DNA of 64,000 nt, taken from Hyparrhenia diplandra. Lineage: Eukaryota > Streptophyta > Magnoliopsida > Poales > Poaceae. The position numbers were made by a program, and so were the translations under genes. Where the stretch lies: positions 1 to 64,000 of the forward strand of contig JADLZK010007379.1 in the NCBI GenBank assembly GCA_015847255.1, given 5' to 3'. Below the pieces are notes generated by a model. That model made no database searches. It saw only the letters and a list, made by a program, of their open reading frames with translations, and was not told the DNA's origin. Positions 35,585 through 48,159 of the stretch are shown in pieces; position 1 is the first letter of the stretch; each line of letters opens with the position of its first letter.

Positions 35585-35596
35585 GTTTTATATAGC
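35585..35596 (-). promoter_or_regulatory. TATA box of the patatin-like gene
   Basis: GGCTATATAAAAC on the minus strand lies about 100 bp upstream of the ATG at 35490. Sequence and spacing are typical of a plant core promoter and support the chosen start. Confidence 0.6.
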
Positions 35597-35699
35597 CGGC
35601 GCGAGTGGGCGTGGGCGGGAGGGCAGGAGAGGCGTGGGTTCGTGGCGTTGACCCGGTGAGCGGTGGCGCGAGGGGACGACGACCGGACCACCAGTACCA

Positions 35700-38600
35700 G
35701 CACGGTAATTACGGACTACTGTTACATGGGTTTTACTGCTGTTGGGATCATCTGCAGTAGTTTATTACGGCGGCGCCGTGGTAGTTTACGGGAATTAATT
35801 GACGGGTTGGTTCCCGTGGAGTGAACACAACAGTGGGTACGTGCAGTGACTTGTACAGTATAGGAGTGCGCGGTTCCGGTCGTGTTCACCGCTGCATTTG
35901 CATTTGCATTGCACGGGCACGGAAGACCTGATGATGAATGGACTTGCTAGCATTCAGCGTTCGGTTCAGTGACTGCCGGAGGGGAGGAGCCAGGGCAGCC
36001 AGCCAACAAGTGATTGTAGCGCGCACGTGCACGCAGGCAGAGGCAGGCTCTGCTGCCTGCCGTGCTGCGGCTGCTACGCTACGCGCGGTTGATGTTCCGC
36101 AGTTCCGGTCCGTGTTGCGATGGTTGAACGAACGAACGAGAGCAGACAGTGACAGGTGCGAGATTCGATCGAGGCACAAGGCCTGCGGCGGTGTTCTGCC
36201 GCCGATGCCGAGCACGGTGGTGGTGGTGGTGCTGGTGCGCATGCGTGCGTGGGAGGTCGACGTGCGCCGGCCGTCGGGATGGGCGCCGGGAGATGCACGG
36301 GCGTCGCCGTCGTCGTCTGATCCGGGTCGGCGAGCGCCGCGCTGCCGCACCACACCCCTCTCGGATCCGATGATCCTCTCGTACGAGCTAGTAGGTGCTG
36401 TGTCAATGTGACTTACTATACCACTGGACAATATTAGTACTACTCCGTACTAGCCACTACTAGGCACGGTGCGTCGTCGTGTCAATGTGACTGACAATAT
36501 GCACGCTCCATGCATGAGCCCACGCCGCGTTGTCCGCCGCCCCGGTATCCTATGAAGGGTTGATCAGGATCAGTTAGTTGTTCGTCTCTTCGGATCTGGA
36601 TCACTAATCTCTGACTCGCAAAGTACTCCTAGTACGTCGTCCCTCCCTCCATCCTAACAAACTCAGTCACTTTAGAAATGCCCGATGTAAATAAAAGTAC
36701 GAAAAATAGAAAAAATACTTGTACATGAAAAAAATTTGCAACAAAAATCCTAAAATGCCCGATGTAAAAGTACTTTTAGGATTTCTAAAACTAAACATAG
36801 AAAATTTGCGTAGAAAAATACTTTATTACGATTAAACATGTAAAGAAAATACATTCATACCTTGTATCCTATGGATTTTAAAACACATAAAATTGTAATT
36901 AAATGTTTGAACAGTCCACGAGAAATACATAGGAATTCGGTGAGTAAGAATGACACAAGTTTTCATGAGGTTCGTCCTCTAGTTAGAATCCCTATGAAAG
37001 AAGCTATTTTATAGGATTTCATAGGATAGAATCGTAGGAATCCAATCCTGTGTTCCAAAGAGGTTCATAGGAATTCATGTCTTCTATGTGTTTTGTAAAA
37101 ACAAACTAAATTATGCGAAATCCCAGTATGACTTTTGAAAAAAAAATTCTGTGTTTTAAAGTGGTCCTAGAATTTCTCTATTTTTCCTTTGTCCCAAGAG
37201 GGTAGAGGTAAAAAACAAGTGAAACAATGTTACCGTGTGTAATATTGTTAGACCATCAAATCCAAACAACTGTAACACGAGTACATGAAAAACACTTCAC
37301 GCAAAGGTATCTTGGCAGAGACGTATGATCTGCCCTCTACAAGTCCTATCGACATATTATGGTCTCCCCTAATTAACAAGTCCTATTAAATCTCTAGCGT
37401 GATTAATAAGCAGCCTTTTGTGCAGCTTTAATTTTTTTGTGCCGAGTTCGAGCTGATTAAGGCCCTGTTCCTTTCTGTCGGAATGAAGCGTAGGAACAGT
37501 TCCGGCTGGAATGACTACTATAATTTATATAAGCTCCATTGGGTGATTCCTGGCGTAAAACGACGTAACCGAACAAGCCTAAGGATTTTGGAGGCGTCTT
37601 TGCTGAATAATCGATCTCGTGATAAACGGTTGGTGCAGCACTCGCAACAAAAAGCGCCTAGGACGGCCGGCCGGGTGCGCGCCTTTGACCACCGCCACTT
37701 TGCAATTGCGTTGCCATGTTGCTTAAGCTTTCTAGCTAGCTAGCATGCATGTCAACGTCAGGAATATTGGCTAGATGAGCTAGCATATGAGAATTGTTCA
37801 CAAATCCATTTCATGTCTGCCACCTTTTTCATATATTCGTCACGTCTTTGTCTCTCTCCACTATATATATATTTTTTTTTTTTTTTTTGGGTCAAGAACG
37901 AACAAAAACCTCGATCTATATATATAAATTTCACGGGATCCATGCTGCAAGTGATATTTGGGAAAATACTAATATTATCCTTTTCAACAAAATCTATGAT
38001 TCAGTACGCATTATGTGTACTAACACATTGGTACTTACTAAGTTCCTATTACCAACTATTGAATCAGTACTTCTTGTGCATATTGATGTAGGTAGTACAT
38101 GGACAGGTCTGATTGATTCCTGACGAAAATGAAGCTGCAGTGGCCCCTCAAAGAAATTAAGTAGGTTTCCATGATGCCCTCTACAATCTACATGACTAGG
38201 TCAAGGATTATTTTTCTGCTGATATTTTGTTTATTGCGTTGAAATCATGCACAAGGGGGAGGAAAGATTCCTGAAGGGGGATACGTACGGTTGGTGGCCA
38301 GATTAATGGCTGTTGATCATGTAGTTTGATGACTAGTACAACATACTAATAATTACACTTTTCCTATCCTTGTGTCGCCTGAAAATCCCGGGCTGATTTC
38401 AGGCGACCGTGAAATCCCCCACCATCGTCTTCCTCTCCGGTGGCTCCTCCACCCTATCCCCTCCCCCTCCGGCGAGCATCTCCTTCTCCTCCCCTCCCCT
38501 CTCCCTCTGTGAGTTGCTTTTCCTAAAGATTGATCTGTCTTCTCTGTGGTGGAAGAGGGTGGTTCGGGCGCTAGGGTTCGCTAGGGCTCCGGTGGAGCTC

Positions 38601-39693
38601 GGAGCTCCGGCGAACCCTAAGCGCCCGCGGCGGGGGGTGGTGGTTGGGGACGGGAGGGGCGGAAATAGAGGGCGGCGAGAGGAAGAAGATGAACAGTACC
38701 GGGCGAGAGGAGGAAGATGAACAGTGCGGAGCTCCGTCGGCCGCTAGATGAAAATCGGACAGCTAGAAACGATCGCGCTGAACTCCGGGGTTTTTTTTGG
38801 CGACTGGAATATAGCACCTCCTAATAATTAAGAGAAAATTATTTCAAGAACTATTTACATTGTCAGGGGAGTCTGAGTATTTCGTCTTTCCAATATTGTC
38901 ACTTCAGTCGGAATACCCGGGGCTATGTTAGCCACCGCAGATCGAGTTTTTAGTTAGCTCCTTGCATTGGTTGTAAAACATGTGACACTGCAAAAACTTG
39001 CTCTGTCTTTGTGATGGAAAAAGCACAGTAGTAGTCCGTAGAGAAAATAAAGCAGAGCCACGTACCTCTTGTTTCAACATAAGATATGTCACTGAAGGTG
39101 AAGGTGACACCAGTAGTGCGGGATAAGAAAGTACGCGCAGCACGCGCCAAGTACTCCTAGCGTGCTGATGAGTGCATGTCTGTCCAAAGAGGAAAAACAC
39201 AACGACGTGAGCGACCACTGAGTTGTAGGCAGCATGCACTACTTTTTTTCATTTTGAGAAAAATTGCATGCTGTTTTGACCGTTTACGATTGGTGCGACT
39301 AGGGTTTTTCATTGAGAAAGGACACGGCATGCAGTAGTGTTTTGACCGTTTGGGAAACGATTGGTGCGACTAGGGTTGTACTCCATGCTCACAAGATAAG
39401 ATACGGATCGTTCATTCAGTCAGTTACTTGTCATCGATCATTCAGTCTAGGCAATAGCAAAGCTCTGTCATGTCAAAAAAAAAAAAAAAAAAAGCTCTAA
39501 ACCCCTTCAGCCGTGAATGAATACAACATCCGATCCGGTCACAAATACAAAAGGTACCATTTCCTACATAAGAAACCACCACTTTTCTTTAGCAATTATA
39601 ACTTTACAATACACTTTTCAATTTTTTTTTTTTTTTTTAAAAAAAATATGAGCATGATCGCGAAAAAATACAGATAACTTACAATACATGCAT
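35700..39693. other. Intergenic region with eroded repeats
   Basis: No gene recognised. Contents: GC-rich sequence to 36400 (upstream of the patatin-like gene); an AT-rich stretch 36640-37250 with repeat-like GGAATTC/TAGGAATTC phrases; a truncated Tourist-like start (GGCCCTGTTCCTTTCTG) near 37461; a GC-rich island 38400-38790 with no protein match; and an imperfect tandem duplication of about 65 bp around 39255-39380 (TTTTGACCGTTT ... ACGATTGGTGCGACTAGGGTT twice). A long A-run follows at 39475-39492. Confidence 0.4.
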
Positions 39694-39787
39694 AAGCATG
39701 TTCGCGAAAAAAAAAAATTATATGTTATGGTTGATTAGCATGGTTTTACTAGTGGAGCTGCCACGAGAGGCTGGCGCATCAACCACA

Positions 39788-40642
39788 TCAGTTTACGATA
39801 AAAGAGAGGAGCTATCTACTCTACTCCGCGCTAGTAGAAACAACAAACAAGAACTGAAGTGCGCACATACTCCACTGGATCGAGTGGTGCCGGGCGCGAT
39901 GATGACGGCGACGCGCAACTGCAGCAAACAAGGCCGGCAAATCGGCAATGATCGGGGACGTGGACTTTAATTTACACGCGCGCGGGGATTACGTCCAAAA
40001 GCGCGCGTTAATCATTTTCATTAAGCTGCTCCTGTCCCCGCCTACCTGAAACCACAACCTGATCATTATCCTGCTGCTTGGCCACATCACGCAAGGCCTT
40101 TTTATTTTAGTTAGTTAAGAATGACTCGTCTCGATCGCCTGACCCTGCCTGAATATAGCTTTCCTCTAAATCAAATGAAAGCTTGGATTTCGAGGCAAAA
40201 AAAAGTACTCCCTCCATAGTTGAAAAGAAAGACGTTTAGGACAACGACACGGTCTTCAAAGCACAACTTTAACTTCTCTTTTTCTATAAAAATATTTATT
40301 AAAAAATTATATATATATATATATACTTTTATGAAAGTATTTTTCAAGACAAATTTATTGATATGATTTTTACATTTCTAAACTCAACGACTTAAAAAAG
40401 TTATTAATGATTTATGTTCCCAATGTTTGACCCAAGCCTTTTTTCAAAACATCTTCCTTTTCAACCATGGAGTAGTAGGGTTTAGTTTTTTTTTTCCCTA
40501 TAATATTTTGACGACTTATTTTTTATATGTACTCGTACAGTATATAGCAAGAGAAATTAAAAAGCAAGTATGTACAGAGGATATCTCCATACAAATAAAC
40601 ATGACGCTTTAGACATCATAAATGACTCGTATCAGCTGAAAT
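39788..40642 (+). repeat. Non-coding duplicated segment, copy 1 (with MITE)
   Basis: From GTTTACGATAA to CATAAATGACTCG this matches 48160-48762 closely over about 590 bp; shared strings include GAACTGAAGTGCGCAC, GATGATGACGGCGACGCGCA and GATTACGTCCAAAAGCGCGC. It differs mainly by a 265-bp MITE at 40208-40472. Function unknown; short frames within it are identical in both copies but do not resemble a protein family. Confidence 0.85.
40208..40472. mobile_element. Stowaway-type MITE with empty site in the sister copy
   Basis: Left CTCCCTCCATAGTTGAAAAG and right, read on the complement, CTCCATGGTTGAAAAGGAAG are inverted relatives flanked by TA. The duplicate at 48566-48580 (AAAAAAGTAGGCTTTAG) lacks it and has a single TA, which confirms a discrete insertion. 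Confidence 0.85.
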
Positions 40643-40728
40643 CCCAAGAAGCATGTTCGCGAAAAGAAAATTATGAAATAAAATAAAATTATATGTTTGG
40701 TTGATTAGCATGTTTTACTAGTGGAGCT

Positions 40729-41560
40729 TGGGCTATACTCCCAAGAAGGCAAGGTGACCTTTGCAACTCCAAAGCCTAGCTTTGTGAGGAGCAATGGTTG
40801 GCTTTGCAATAGATGCAAGCAAGTTAGGCACCTAGAGCATAATTGCAATAAAATTAACAAAAGCAAGAAGAATGTTAATAAACCATCTATTTGCTTTGAT
40901 TCTTGCTGTTTACTTACCAAGAGTGAGGAAGGTGTGAAGGCTAATTTCATTGGTACTCTCATTGTTGTCCCAAAGAAGAAGTCTATTTGGGTGCTAAAGA
41001 GTTTAGGCACTAACCTCCAAGGACCCAAGCAAGTATATATGGGTATCTAAAATATACATTGATTTGATTTGTAGGCAAACTATAGGGTCAGAGGAAGGCA
41101 TTGGGTTCTTGATAGTGAGTGCACTAAACATATGACTAGTGGATCTAGAATGTTCAGTTCAATTAATACAAGTGGTCGAGAGGGAAATAATACCACTTTT
41201 AGTGGAAATGGCAAAGGCAAGGTCAAGGGGCTTGGTAAGATTGCAATATCCAATGACATGAGCATATTAAATGTTTTGCTAGTAGAGAGTTTGAACTTCA
41301 ATTTGTTATCGGTTGCTCAATTGTGTGATCTTGGATTCAAATGCATGTTGAGATTGTTAATGTTGATGGCTCTAACTTGATATTCAAAGGATTTAGATAT
41401 GGAAATCTTTATCTTGTTGATTTCAATGCCGGCTTGGTCATGTTGAAATGAAGCAATTGAACAAACTATTGAAGCATGATCTTGGTAGAGGCTTGAAAGA
41501 TGTTGAATTTGAGAAAGATAAGCTATATAGTGCATGTCAAGGCGACAAGCGTGGTTGATC
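40729..41560 (+). mobile_element. Truncated Ty1/copia retrotransposon (gag-protease-integrase start)
   Basis: The frame at 40729-41050 has the gag zinc knuckle CNRCKQVRHLEHNC (C-x2-C-x4-H-x4-C). The next frame has the protease region HWVLDSECTKHMTSGSRMF and KGLGKIAISNDMSILNVLL. Then follow NLIFKGFRYGNLYLVDFNA and RLGHVEMKQLN at the pre-integrase (GAG-pre-integrase) domain. The usual protease triad DSG is DSE here and frames are broken near 41340 and 41430. No LTRs, RT or RNase H. A dead internal fragment. Confidence 0.85.
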
Positions 41561-43275
41561 GTGGTTTCCTTTTTTCTCTCTCCTCTAGTCACGTTGTTGA
41601 CCATGGTTTCCTTTTTTTTTGCGGAAAACGTGGGGGTGGGGGAGAGGGAAGCGGCGGGCTGGTTTCGCATGGGAGGGCAGATGGAAGTACCAAAACATAT
41701 GTCGCACAAAAAAGTCTTAGTTTTGTTGTATTTATTTATGTTGTAGAGAAAAATAAAAAATGACGATGATGACGGAAGGTTTACTTGTTGACTTTTGTAA
41801 CGGCTAAAAGGACCTGAGGAGAGCAATGCTCAAATTTCATATTTGCTCCGTTTCAAAATTTATAGGATTCTTAAAATAATACTCTATATTCTTGCTTTTC
41901 ATACACATTCATCTTTTCTCATTACATATATTACAAATATTTAACTATATCACACGCTTTCACTCATCCTAAATTCTCATGTCCAAATCTAAAACGTCAA
42001 TACAGAAGTGTTCCCTCAATTCCAAATTATATAAGACGTTTTTTTCTTTTCTAAATATAACTAGTGGCAGAGCAAGGACTTTAGTCTTGAGAATATCTAC
42101 ATCAAAAAAAAATCCAATAATATATAGTTCAGAGCAGCATGCTAAGTCATAAAAATAGTCAAATGACAAGATATGCATGAAACAAACTACTAAAGAGAAC
42201 TTGTAAATATTGTAATGTTGTTTTAACTATGGGCGGAGAGGATCCCCACGGCGGAAGGCGATGCGAATGAGGAGGGGCGATGCGGAAATGGGGATTTGGG
42301 GGAGGGAATTAGATTTTTTTAACAAAACCCAATGTTGGGCCAATACAACGTCGGGCGATGTTGGGCCAGGCCATTACGACGTCGGGCGTCCGATCGAAAC
42401 AACAGGAATCGGACGCCCCACTGACAGCATTACACAACCGAGCAGGCCATGTCTATAAGCTGCCGCCTCTCGCCCCCTCTTGCTCTCCGACGAGGTAGCC
42501 GCCGCCGCCGATGCTGGTGCTGCTGCTTCTATCAGGTGCCGCCTCTTTCTCTCTCTCTGCCCCCCTCCGTTGACATCTGCAGCCGGCACCACTCCTCCGG
42601 TCCTCCCTGCCGCTTCCCCTCCCCTTCTCCCATGCGCCCCCCTTGCAGATCGGAGCTGCCATGGCCATGGGAGCCGATGGTGCGGAGATGGGAGTTTGGC
42701 CTTCCCCAAACCCTGCTGGTCCTCCTCTACTCTTCCTCCTCTTTTGCTTTGCTGGATTTTGATCGTGGGCGTGGCGATGGGGACGCCCAGGAATTGGACG
42801 CCTAGGCATCGATTTGAAAACCATGTAGTATATATCATACTGTACATGGGATCCCATCATACATATACTCATTTTTTTTCTCAAATTAATTGGGTATTCC
42901 TGGGAATACCCATGCATCCAGCTGGATCCGCCCATGGCTATAGCTGGAGTGATAATTAACAGGATTACTGTGCAAATAGCGCTATAGTGTGGCCATAGCG
43001 CCGCAATAGCGGCAATAGCGGCCAGAACAGGCTGCCACTAAATTTCATAGCGCGCAATCAAAAACATGAGATGGAATGCATCGGCTGCTGGAGTAATAAT
43101 TAACAGGACTATGAAAAGAGTAAAATATATTTTTATCTCAAAGTTTACGTTCAAAAAAAGATTTAATCTTAAAGGAAAATGCACAGTTGTGATGTTCATA
43201 TATTGTTTCTTAGGTTGAAAAAAAAAAATCATTGATACGCATCTGCTGTAAGGGGGTGCAGTATATTCTGTGAGA
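41561..43275. other. Intergenic region upstream of EF-Ts
   Basis: No gene recognised. 41560-41660 carries two CCTTTTTT tracts and a GC-rich piece. 42230-42810 is a GC-rich island open on both strands, beginning and ending with related GGGCGTCC/GGACGCC phrases (42380-42420, 42775-42805), possibly a small inverted-repeat element. 42965-43030 contains repeated AATAGCG. The last 250 bp are the presumed EF-Ts promoter and leader. Confidence 0.35.
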
Positions 43276-46200
43276 ATGGCCTGGGGTCAAGGTGCTAAGC
43301 GGTCCATACTAGGGCTTCTCTTTCGTGCTCAGCAGCAAACTGCTCGGGCATACTCTTCTTCAGCATTCCAAACTCATCAATTGAGCACTCATGTTCCCCA
43401 AGATGGCGTGTTTCTTAGGAGATTCAACTCTGAGGTGTCTTCTTCAGAGCAAATGAACCTCATTAAGCAACTCAGACAAAGAACGAGTGCTCCAATCAAA
43501 GATGTCAAGGCCTCCCTAGTTACCTGCAACTGGGATATTGGTTAGCTCTTCTAGCTCCCCTGCGGTGTCATGATTTAGTTTGCTTATTTGTTTAGTTCAC
43601 TATTCCTATTTGAGTTTGTTAATTTCTTTCAGAGGCTGCGCAGAAGGACCTAAGAAAAAGAGGTGTTGCTCTTGCTGCCAAAAAGTCTTCACGCACTGCT
43701 GCTGAAGGTTTGCTAGCTATCGCACAAGATGACAAAAGGGCTGCTGTAGTTGAGATTAACTGTGAAACTGATTTTGTAGCAAGAAATGATGTTTTCCAGT
43801 GCCTGGTTGGTTTCATTCCTCAGTAACAATTTTGTCTTAATTATCAGCAGCTGAGCTGTTTTGCTGATCTCTTCTTAAGCCTTTCACACATAAAATGCAA
43901 GTTTCATATGGCATGACATTAACAATTTAGGGTTTTTAGATTAATTTTTTCAAGACGAGTAATTGAGTACTTTCATTTGTTAGTACCATGGTGTGTGTTT
44001 GTAAGGGCTCTTCCCTTTTTTTTTTTTGTCTTATTAACGATTCAGTTCTCTCTTGTGTGTTTGAGAAAAAACACACACCACTAAATCAGTTGTTCATCAC
44101 TTGAAAAGTTAATGCCGATATCAATTTTAGTGGTTGTGAAATAAGTACAAAATTAGCTGGGACATTTACGTGTCAAGAACTATATGTATATTTGCTGGTG
44201 TAGGCATATCATGTCAGCATTGTTAGTCATGCATGTAAAGGAAATTTTGCACTCATTTGTTGATCAAGTTGCAGTTATATCAACTTCAGTTCTGTAGCTA
44301 TTGCGTACTTTGAGTTATTTATATAGATCTGTGGCTTTGTTTTAAATATTTTTCTATTTTGTCACCATGCAGGCTTCATCATTGGCAAAGATGGCTTTAT
44401 CTGCCCAGGGTCCTGGTGAATTGTTCATGCCTTTTGGGCCAGAATTTTTTAGAGGTATGCTATTATCCCTATGTAGCTTATTCCCAGATTCATGATTTTA
44501 TACACAAATATAATGCTGTTTTATATCATATTATCCTGGTTTCAGTCATTTCTAAGGAACCATACATTTCTCCAACCTTGCAGAACATGTCTATCAATCT
44601 TGATCATCCGAACCTTAGCGGGGAAACAACTGTCCAAAATGCTGTTACAGAAGTTGCTGCAATGGTTGGGGAGAATGTGAAACTCAGAAGAGGCTTCATG
44701 CTGTCCACAACTGCACATGGTGTCGTTTCATCTTATATACATACCTGTCCCGAGCCAGGTGATGGAATCTCAGTTTAATATTTTTTTTTCAAGAATCCCC
44801 CCCCCCTCCCACGGACTAAATTAGGTTAACCATTATAGTAAGCAGTTCCCTATTGATTAGGGAGCATGCTTACCTGCTTCTCACATTTTCTAATATCTTC
44901 ACCATTCTAAAACTTTTGGCAACTAGAAACCACAATATGTTTGTGTGTATCCATGCTAATTCTAGTAACTAATCTATTTTTCTAGTAACTAATCTATTTT
45001 CTTAGGTTTGTCACAGATGAATTTAAATTATTTTCCTGTTTTACACTTTTACTGGTATACGGATGCAATTTCATTGATTTTGATGATAATGCAGCCATGG
45101 ATGTACACTCATGACAATTTAGAATTTGAACAGAACTATTATCTTGAATGTTCCACTAACACTACGATCTTTTTAAAAAGGAGGAAATGAAATTTCATCT
45201 GAGTGGGATAATGCTTGTTTGGGTAACTTCTTAAGTACAATAATTCAACATGTTAGTTTGGTCATAATTGTTGTTTGTTCTGCTGAGCTGACTTGAGTTA
45301 GTAATTTGAAAACTCTCCTGGTTTGCAGGCTCTTTTTGGTTGTTTTGATGCTTTGCTAAAATAAGGGGCCCTTTTTTTTTTTTTTTTTCCCAACAGGAAT
45401 GATGCATTTGCTGATTCTGTAATTCACTCGACTCTTTTTAAAGATACATAATTCACTTAACTCCTGAGCATTCATTTTTTTGCTTCAGGTATGGGTCGGA
45501 TTGCTGGATTGGTCACACTAGAAGCAGAAGATAGCATTACTCTCCTTGATGCTGTCAAAAGTGTTGGGTCAGCTATTGCGATGCAGATTGTTGCAACAAA
45601 GCCATTATTCTTATCAAAAGAACTAGTTTCTGCTTCCGCTCTAGAAAATGAGCGTGAAATACTTCGAACACAGGTTGATAGCACACTTCTTTAGCATGTT
45701 TGGTTCATAACAGGACTTATTGCATACTCAAAGTTAGGCATATTTGACTTTTTTCAGGCTGTGTTTAGTTTACTTCCACGAATATGTTATGCCACGCTTT
45801 ATTAGCGCTGTGTTACATATTCATGCATGTGTCAGTCCTTCATATGGTCACTTTGTTTGTGTCAAGTTGCTTCAGAAATGAGATTTCATGACATTATGTA
45901 ATATTGTAGGCTGAAAGCTCAGGGAAATCCCAAATGGCTATGGATAAAATGGTGGAAGGCCGGTTGAGGAAGTACTTTGAAGAAGCTGTGCTCATGGAGC
46001 AAAAATATGTTTTGAATGACAACACAAACGTTAAGGTAAGTCAATAGGGTTTTGTACTTTGATTATGTTACTGCTCTGGATTGTTTCTCTCTGATATCTT
46101 TAGGTTCTGGTGTCATTCTTTTCAGACCGTGCTGAATGACTTGTCGAAAGAGGTTGGTTCTAAAGTAACAATCGGTAACTTCATCAGAATGGAGGTTGGA

Positions 46201-46364
46201 GAAGGGATTGAGAGGTACAATATATTTGTCCTATCCCATGTCATCTCTATTGACAAGTGAGTTTTTGTTTTCGATGTGTAAAGTGGCAGTTGATGACCAC
46301 ATGTTTCTTGCTTGGCAGAACTGAAGCCGCTGATGGTTCAGAGGTTGCTGCTGGCGCTATGTAG
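43276..46364 (+). CDS. Elongation factor Ts, mitochondrial
   Basis: Eight exons: 43276-43540, 43633-43805, 44373-44454, 44584-44758, 45489-45673, 45910-46035, 46126-46214, 46319-46364; about 379 residues. An Arg/Ser/Gln-rich presequence of about 55 residues suggests mitochondrial import. Then comes the UBA-like N-domain LRQRTSAPIKDVKASL and the EF-Ts signature VEINCETDFVARND. The core continues with GENVKLRRGFMLST, GRIAGLVTLEAED and VLMEQKYVLND. EF-Ts is the nucleotide-exchange factor for EF-Tu in organelle translation; there is a single EF-Ts module, without the S1 domains of the plastid form. One lesion: the T-run at 44445-44450 has one base too many just before the exon 3 donor. With five T the sequence reads PEFLENMSINLDHP, as expected of the family; as written the frame is lost. 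The first in-frame ATG is used. Confidence 0.9.
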
Positions 46365-46860
46365 ATTTCAGGCAGAGATGGATCAAACGGGATCAATACG
46401 AAGGCCCCTCTTCTTTGAAGTTAGAGGACTTAGTTTTTTGCAATAAATTTTTTTGGCTCCCATCTTTGCTCCACTGGATTGTTACAGGTGTAGGCTAGGA
46501 TGGAGCTAATATTTAGGCAAGCAAGTTGGTTAGCGTTCTGGGACCTGCGAGGCTGCCTAGTTGATTTGTCGATTCCTAGCTTGTTTGTTTACACTTTAGG
46601 TTGAACCCTCACTGATTGAATTGCAGTTTGTTTGGACGGGTAAAAGATCGAAATAGAATGGGAAATATCCCCTTAAACCATTTGTTCTTAGTCTGGAGAA
46701 CACTCTGGATTTTCGGAGTCTTGTTTTGGTCGTTAATTAGAGGATCGTCAGATAAGGCTTGCTTGTGCGTACTAATCATAGTAATCTTAAGCCTTTGAAA
46801 GATCATAACTCTGAAGAAACTTCTAATCGCAACTATATATATCTATGTCCCATCTCACGT

Positions 46861-46990
46861 CACGGTTAGCTGGCCCTACATGTTGGAAGTTCTACAGGCG
46901 TTAGGCTTCGGACCACGATGGCGCGAATGGGTTTCAATCCTTTTCCGCATTGCCTCGTCAAAAGTATTGCTTAATGGACAACAACCCTGT
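46861..46990 (+). mobile_element. Short LINE reverse-transcriptase fragment
   Basis: Plus-strand translation MLEVLQALGFGPRWREWVSI, then LFRIASSKVLLNGQ, is the conserved RT segment of plant LINEs (L-x-x-x-G-F-G-x-x-W, VLLNG). It is cut off at both ends and joins a GC-rich sequence at about 46990. Confidence 0.75.
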
Positions 46991-48159
46991 TTTGGGCCGG
47001 CCCAAGGCCCGCCAGCCCACGGCCTGCTCGGCCCTCTCCTCCCTCTTCTTCCTCTTCAACGGCGATGGCGGCGGCGGCGGCGGTTCGGCGAAGTTAGGGT
47101 TCCGTGACGGAGGTTAGGATTTCCATTTCCTTCCCCTTGCTGTAGAATGCGCCCGGCACGGCGCGCCGTCGACACTGGCGGTGGCCGTGTTCGCCGGGCG
47201 GTGATGAGGCGGCGGGGGCGCCGCCGAAGGCGGGACGTGGTTGGACCCATTTGGCCGGGTACGGGTAGGCGGTGGGGCCGCCAAGCTCGACAATGGCGTG
47301 GTGGTGGTGGCGGTGGCGGAAGGAAAACCGGGAAGGGGAAGAAGGGAGCGCCCGCGGTGGGGAGCTGGAACCGATGACGGCGGCGGGCTTCGCGCGAGGA
47401 AGAAGAAGACGGGAGGAAGAAGAGAGAGGAGGGTGCCGAGCGGTGGGGCCGTTAGGTGGGCCGGCCTGCTGGGCCTGCCCTGGTCGGCGTGGCCGACCAG
47501 TCGGCGCCTAGCACGCCCGAGATTGTCTGGCTACGGTTCGGAGGAGACTATTTGGGCCGCTTGGTAGCCCGTTTTTTGGCCCATCAATTTTTAGATGCCC
47601 CGTAACACGCTGCATGCCAATTTTCCTTGCGCTGCCGCCTGCCGCCTGTCGTGTCCAGCCGAGGGCCGCACTGTCGCCTAGTGTCCTGTGAGCACTGAGG
47701 AGTGGAGAGAGGAGAGAAATATAGAGACGGCTACGAGGAGAAGGAGAGATGAGAGAGCAAGCCTAGTTAAGTATTATGGGTCCTAGTCAGCAAGCTAAAT
47801 AGTTGTCCATCTCACAAAAATTCTAGCCAGAAGAGAGATGATGGTGGGCGACTGCTTACTCGCCGGCATAGAGCGGCGTAACCGAGGAAATGTCTCAGCG
47901 CAAAAGGCGGGTAGCATGCATTCGATAGGCAGCAGTTAGGGCCTGTTTGGAATGGAGTATTTTCATATGAAAAGTAGAGGAAAGAAAAACAGAGGAAAGT
48001 TTCCTGAGAATAGCCTTTGGATCAAAGGATTCTCTAGTTCCTTTCCTAGGTAACACTTTTGCAGGCTTCTCATTTCAATGGAAAACAAAAATCCAATCTG
48101 AGTTGAGGTTTTCTCTTCCTTCACGAAGTACGAGACAATCACGTTGCTTAGACGTTAGG
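46991..48159. other. GC-rich then AT-rich spacer
   Basis: 46995-47560 is GC-rich with GGCGGCGG repeats and TTAGGGTTCCGTGACGG, open on both strands, with no recognisable domain. 47690-47830 is purine-rich. GGGCCTGTTTGGAATGG at 47939 is a truncated Tourist-like end. No gene called. Confidence 0.4.

Larger units (their letters stand above)
39694..40728 (+). repeat. Segment bounded by ~70-bp direct repeats
   Basis: The phrase GCATGTTCGCGAAAA, then AAATTATATGTT, GGTTGATTAGCATG and GTTTTACTAGTGGAGCT, occurs at about 39692-39762 and again at about 40651-40729. The right copy abuts the copia fragment. This looks like a partial tandem duplication or the product of recombination; neither copy is coding. 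Confidence 0.7.

Noticed and set aside
35938..36411. 157-residue frame upstream of the patatin-like gene
   Set aside because: No domain, open on both strands, and contains GC-rich low-complexity repeats such as GGTGGTGGTGG.
42449..42959. Overlapping Ser/Pro/Arg-rich frames on both strands
   Set aside because: Low-complexity GC-rich island without recognisable motifs, possibly part of a small inverted-repeat element.
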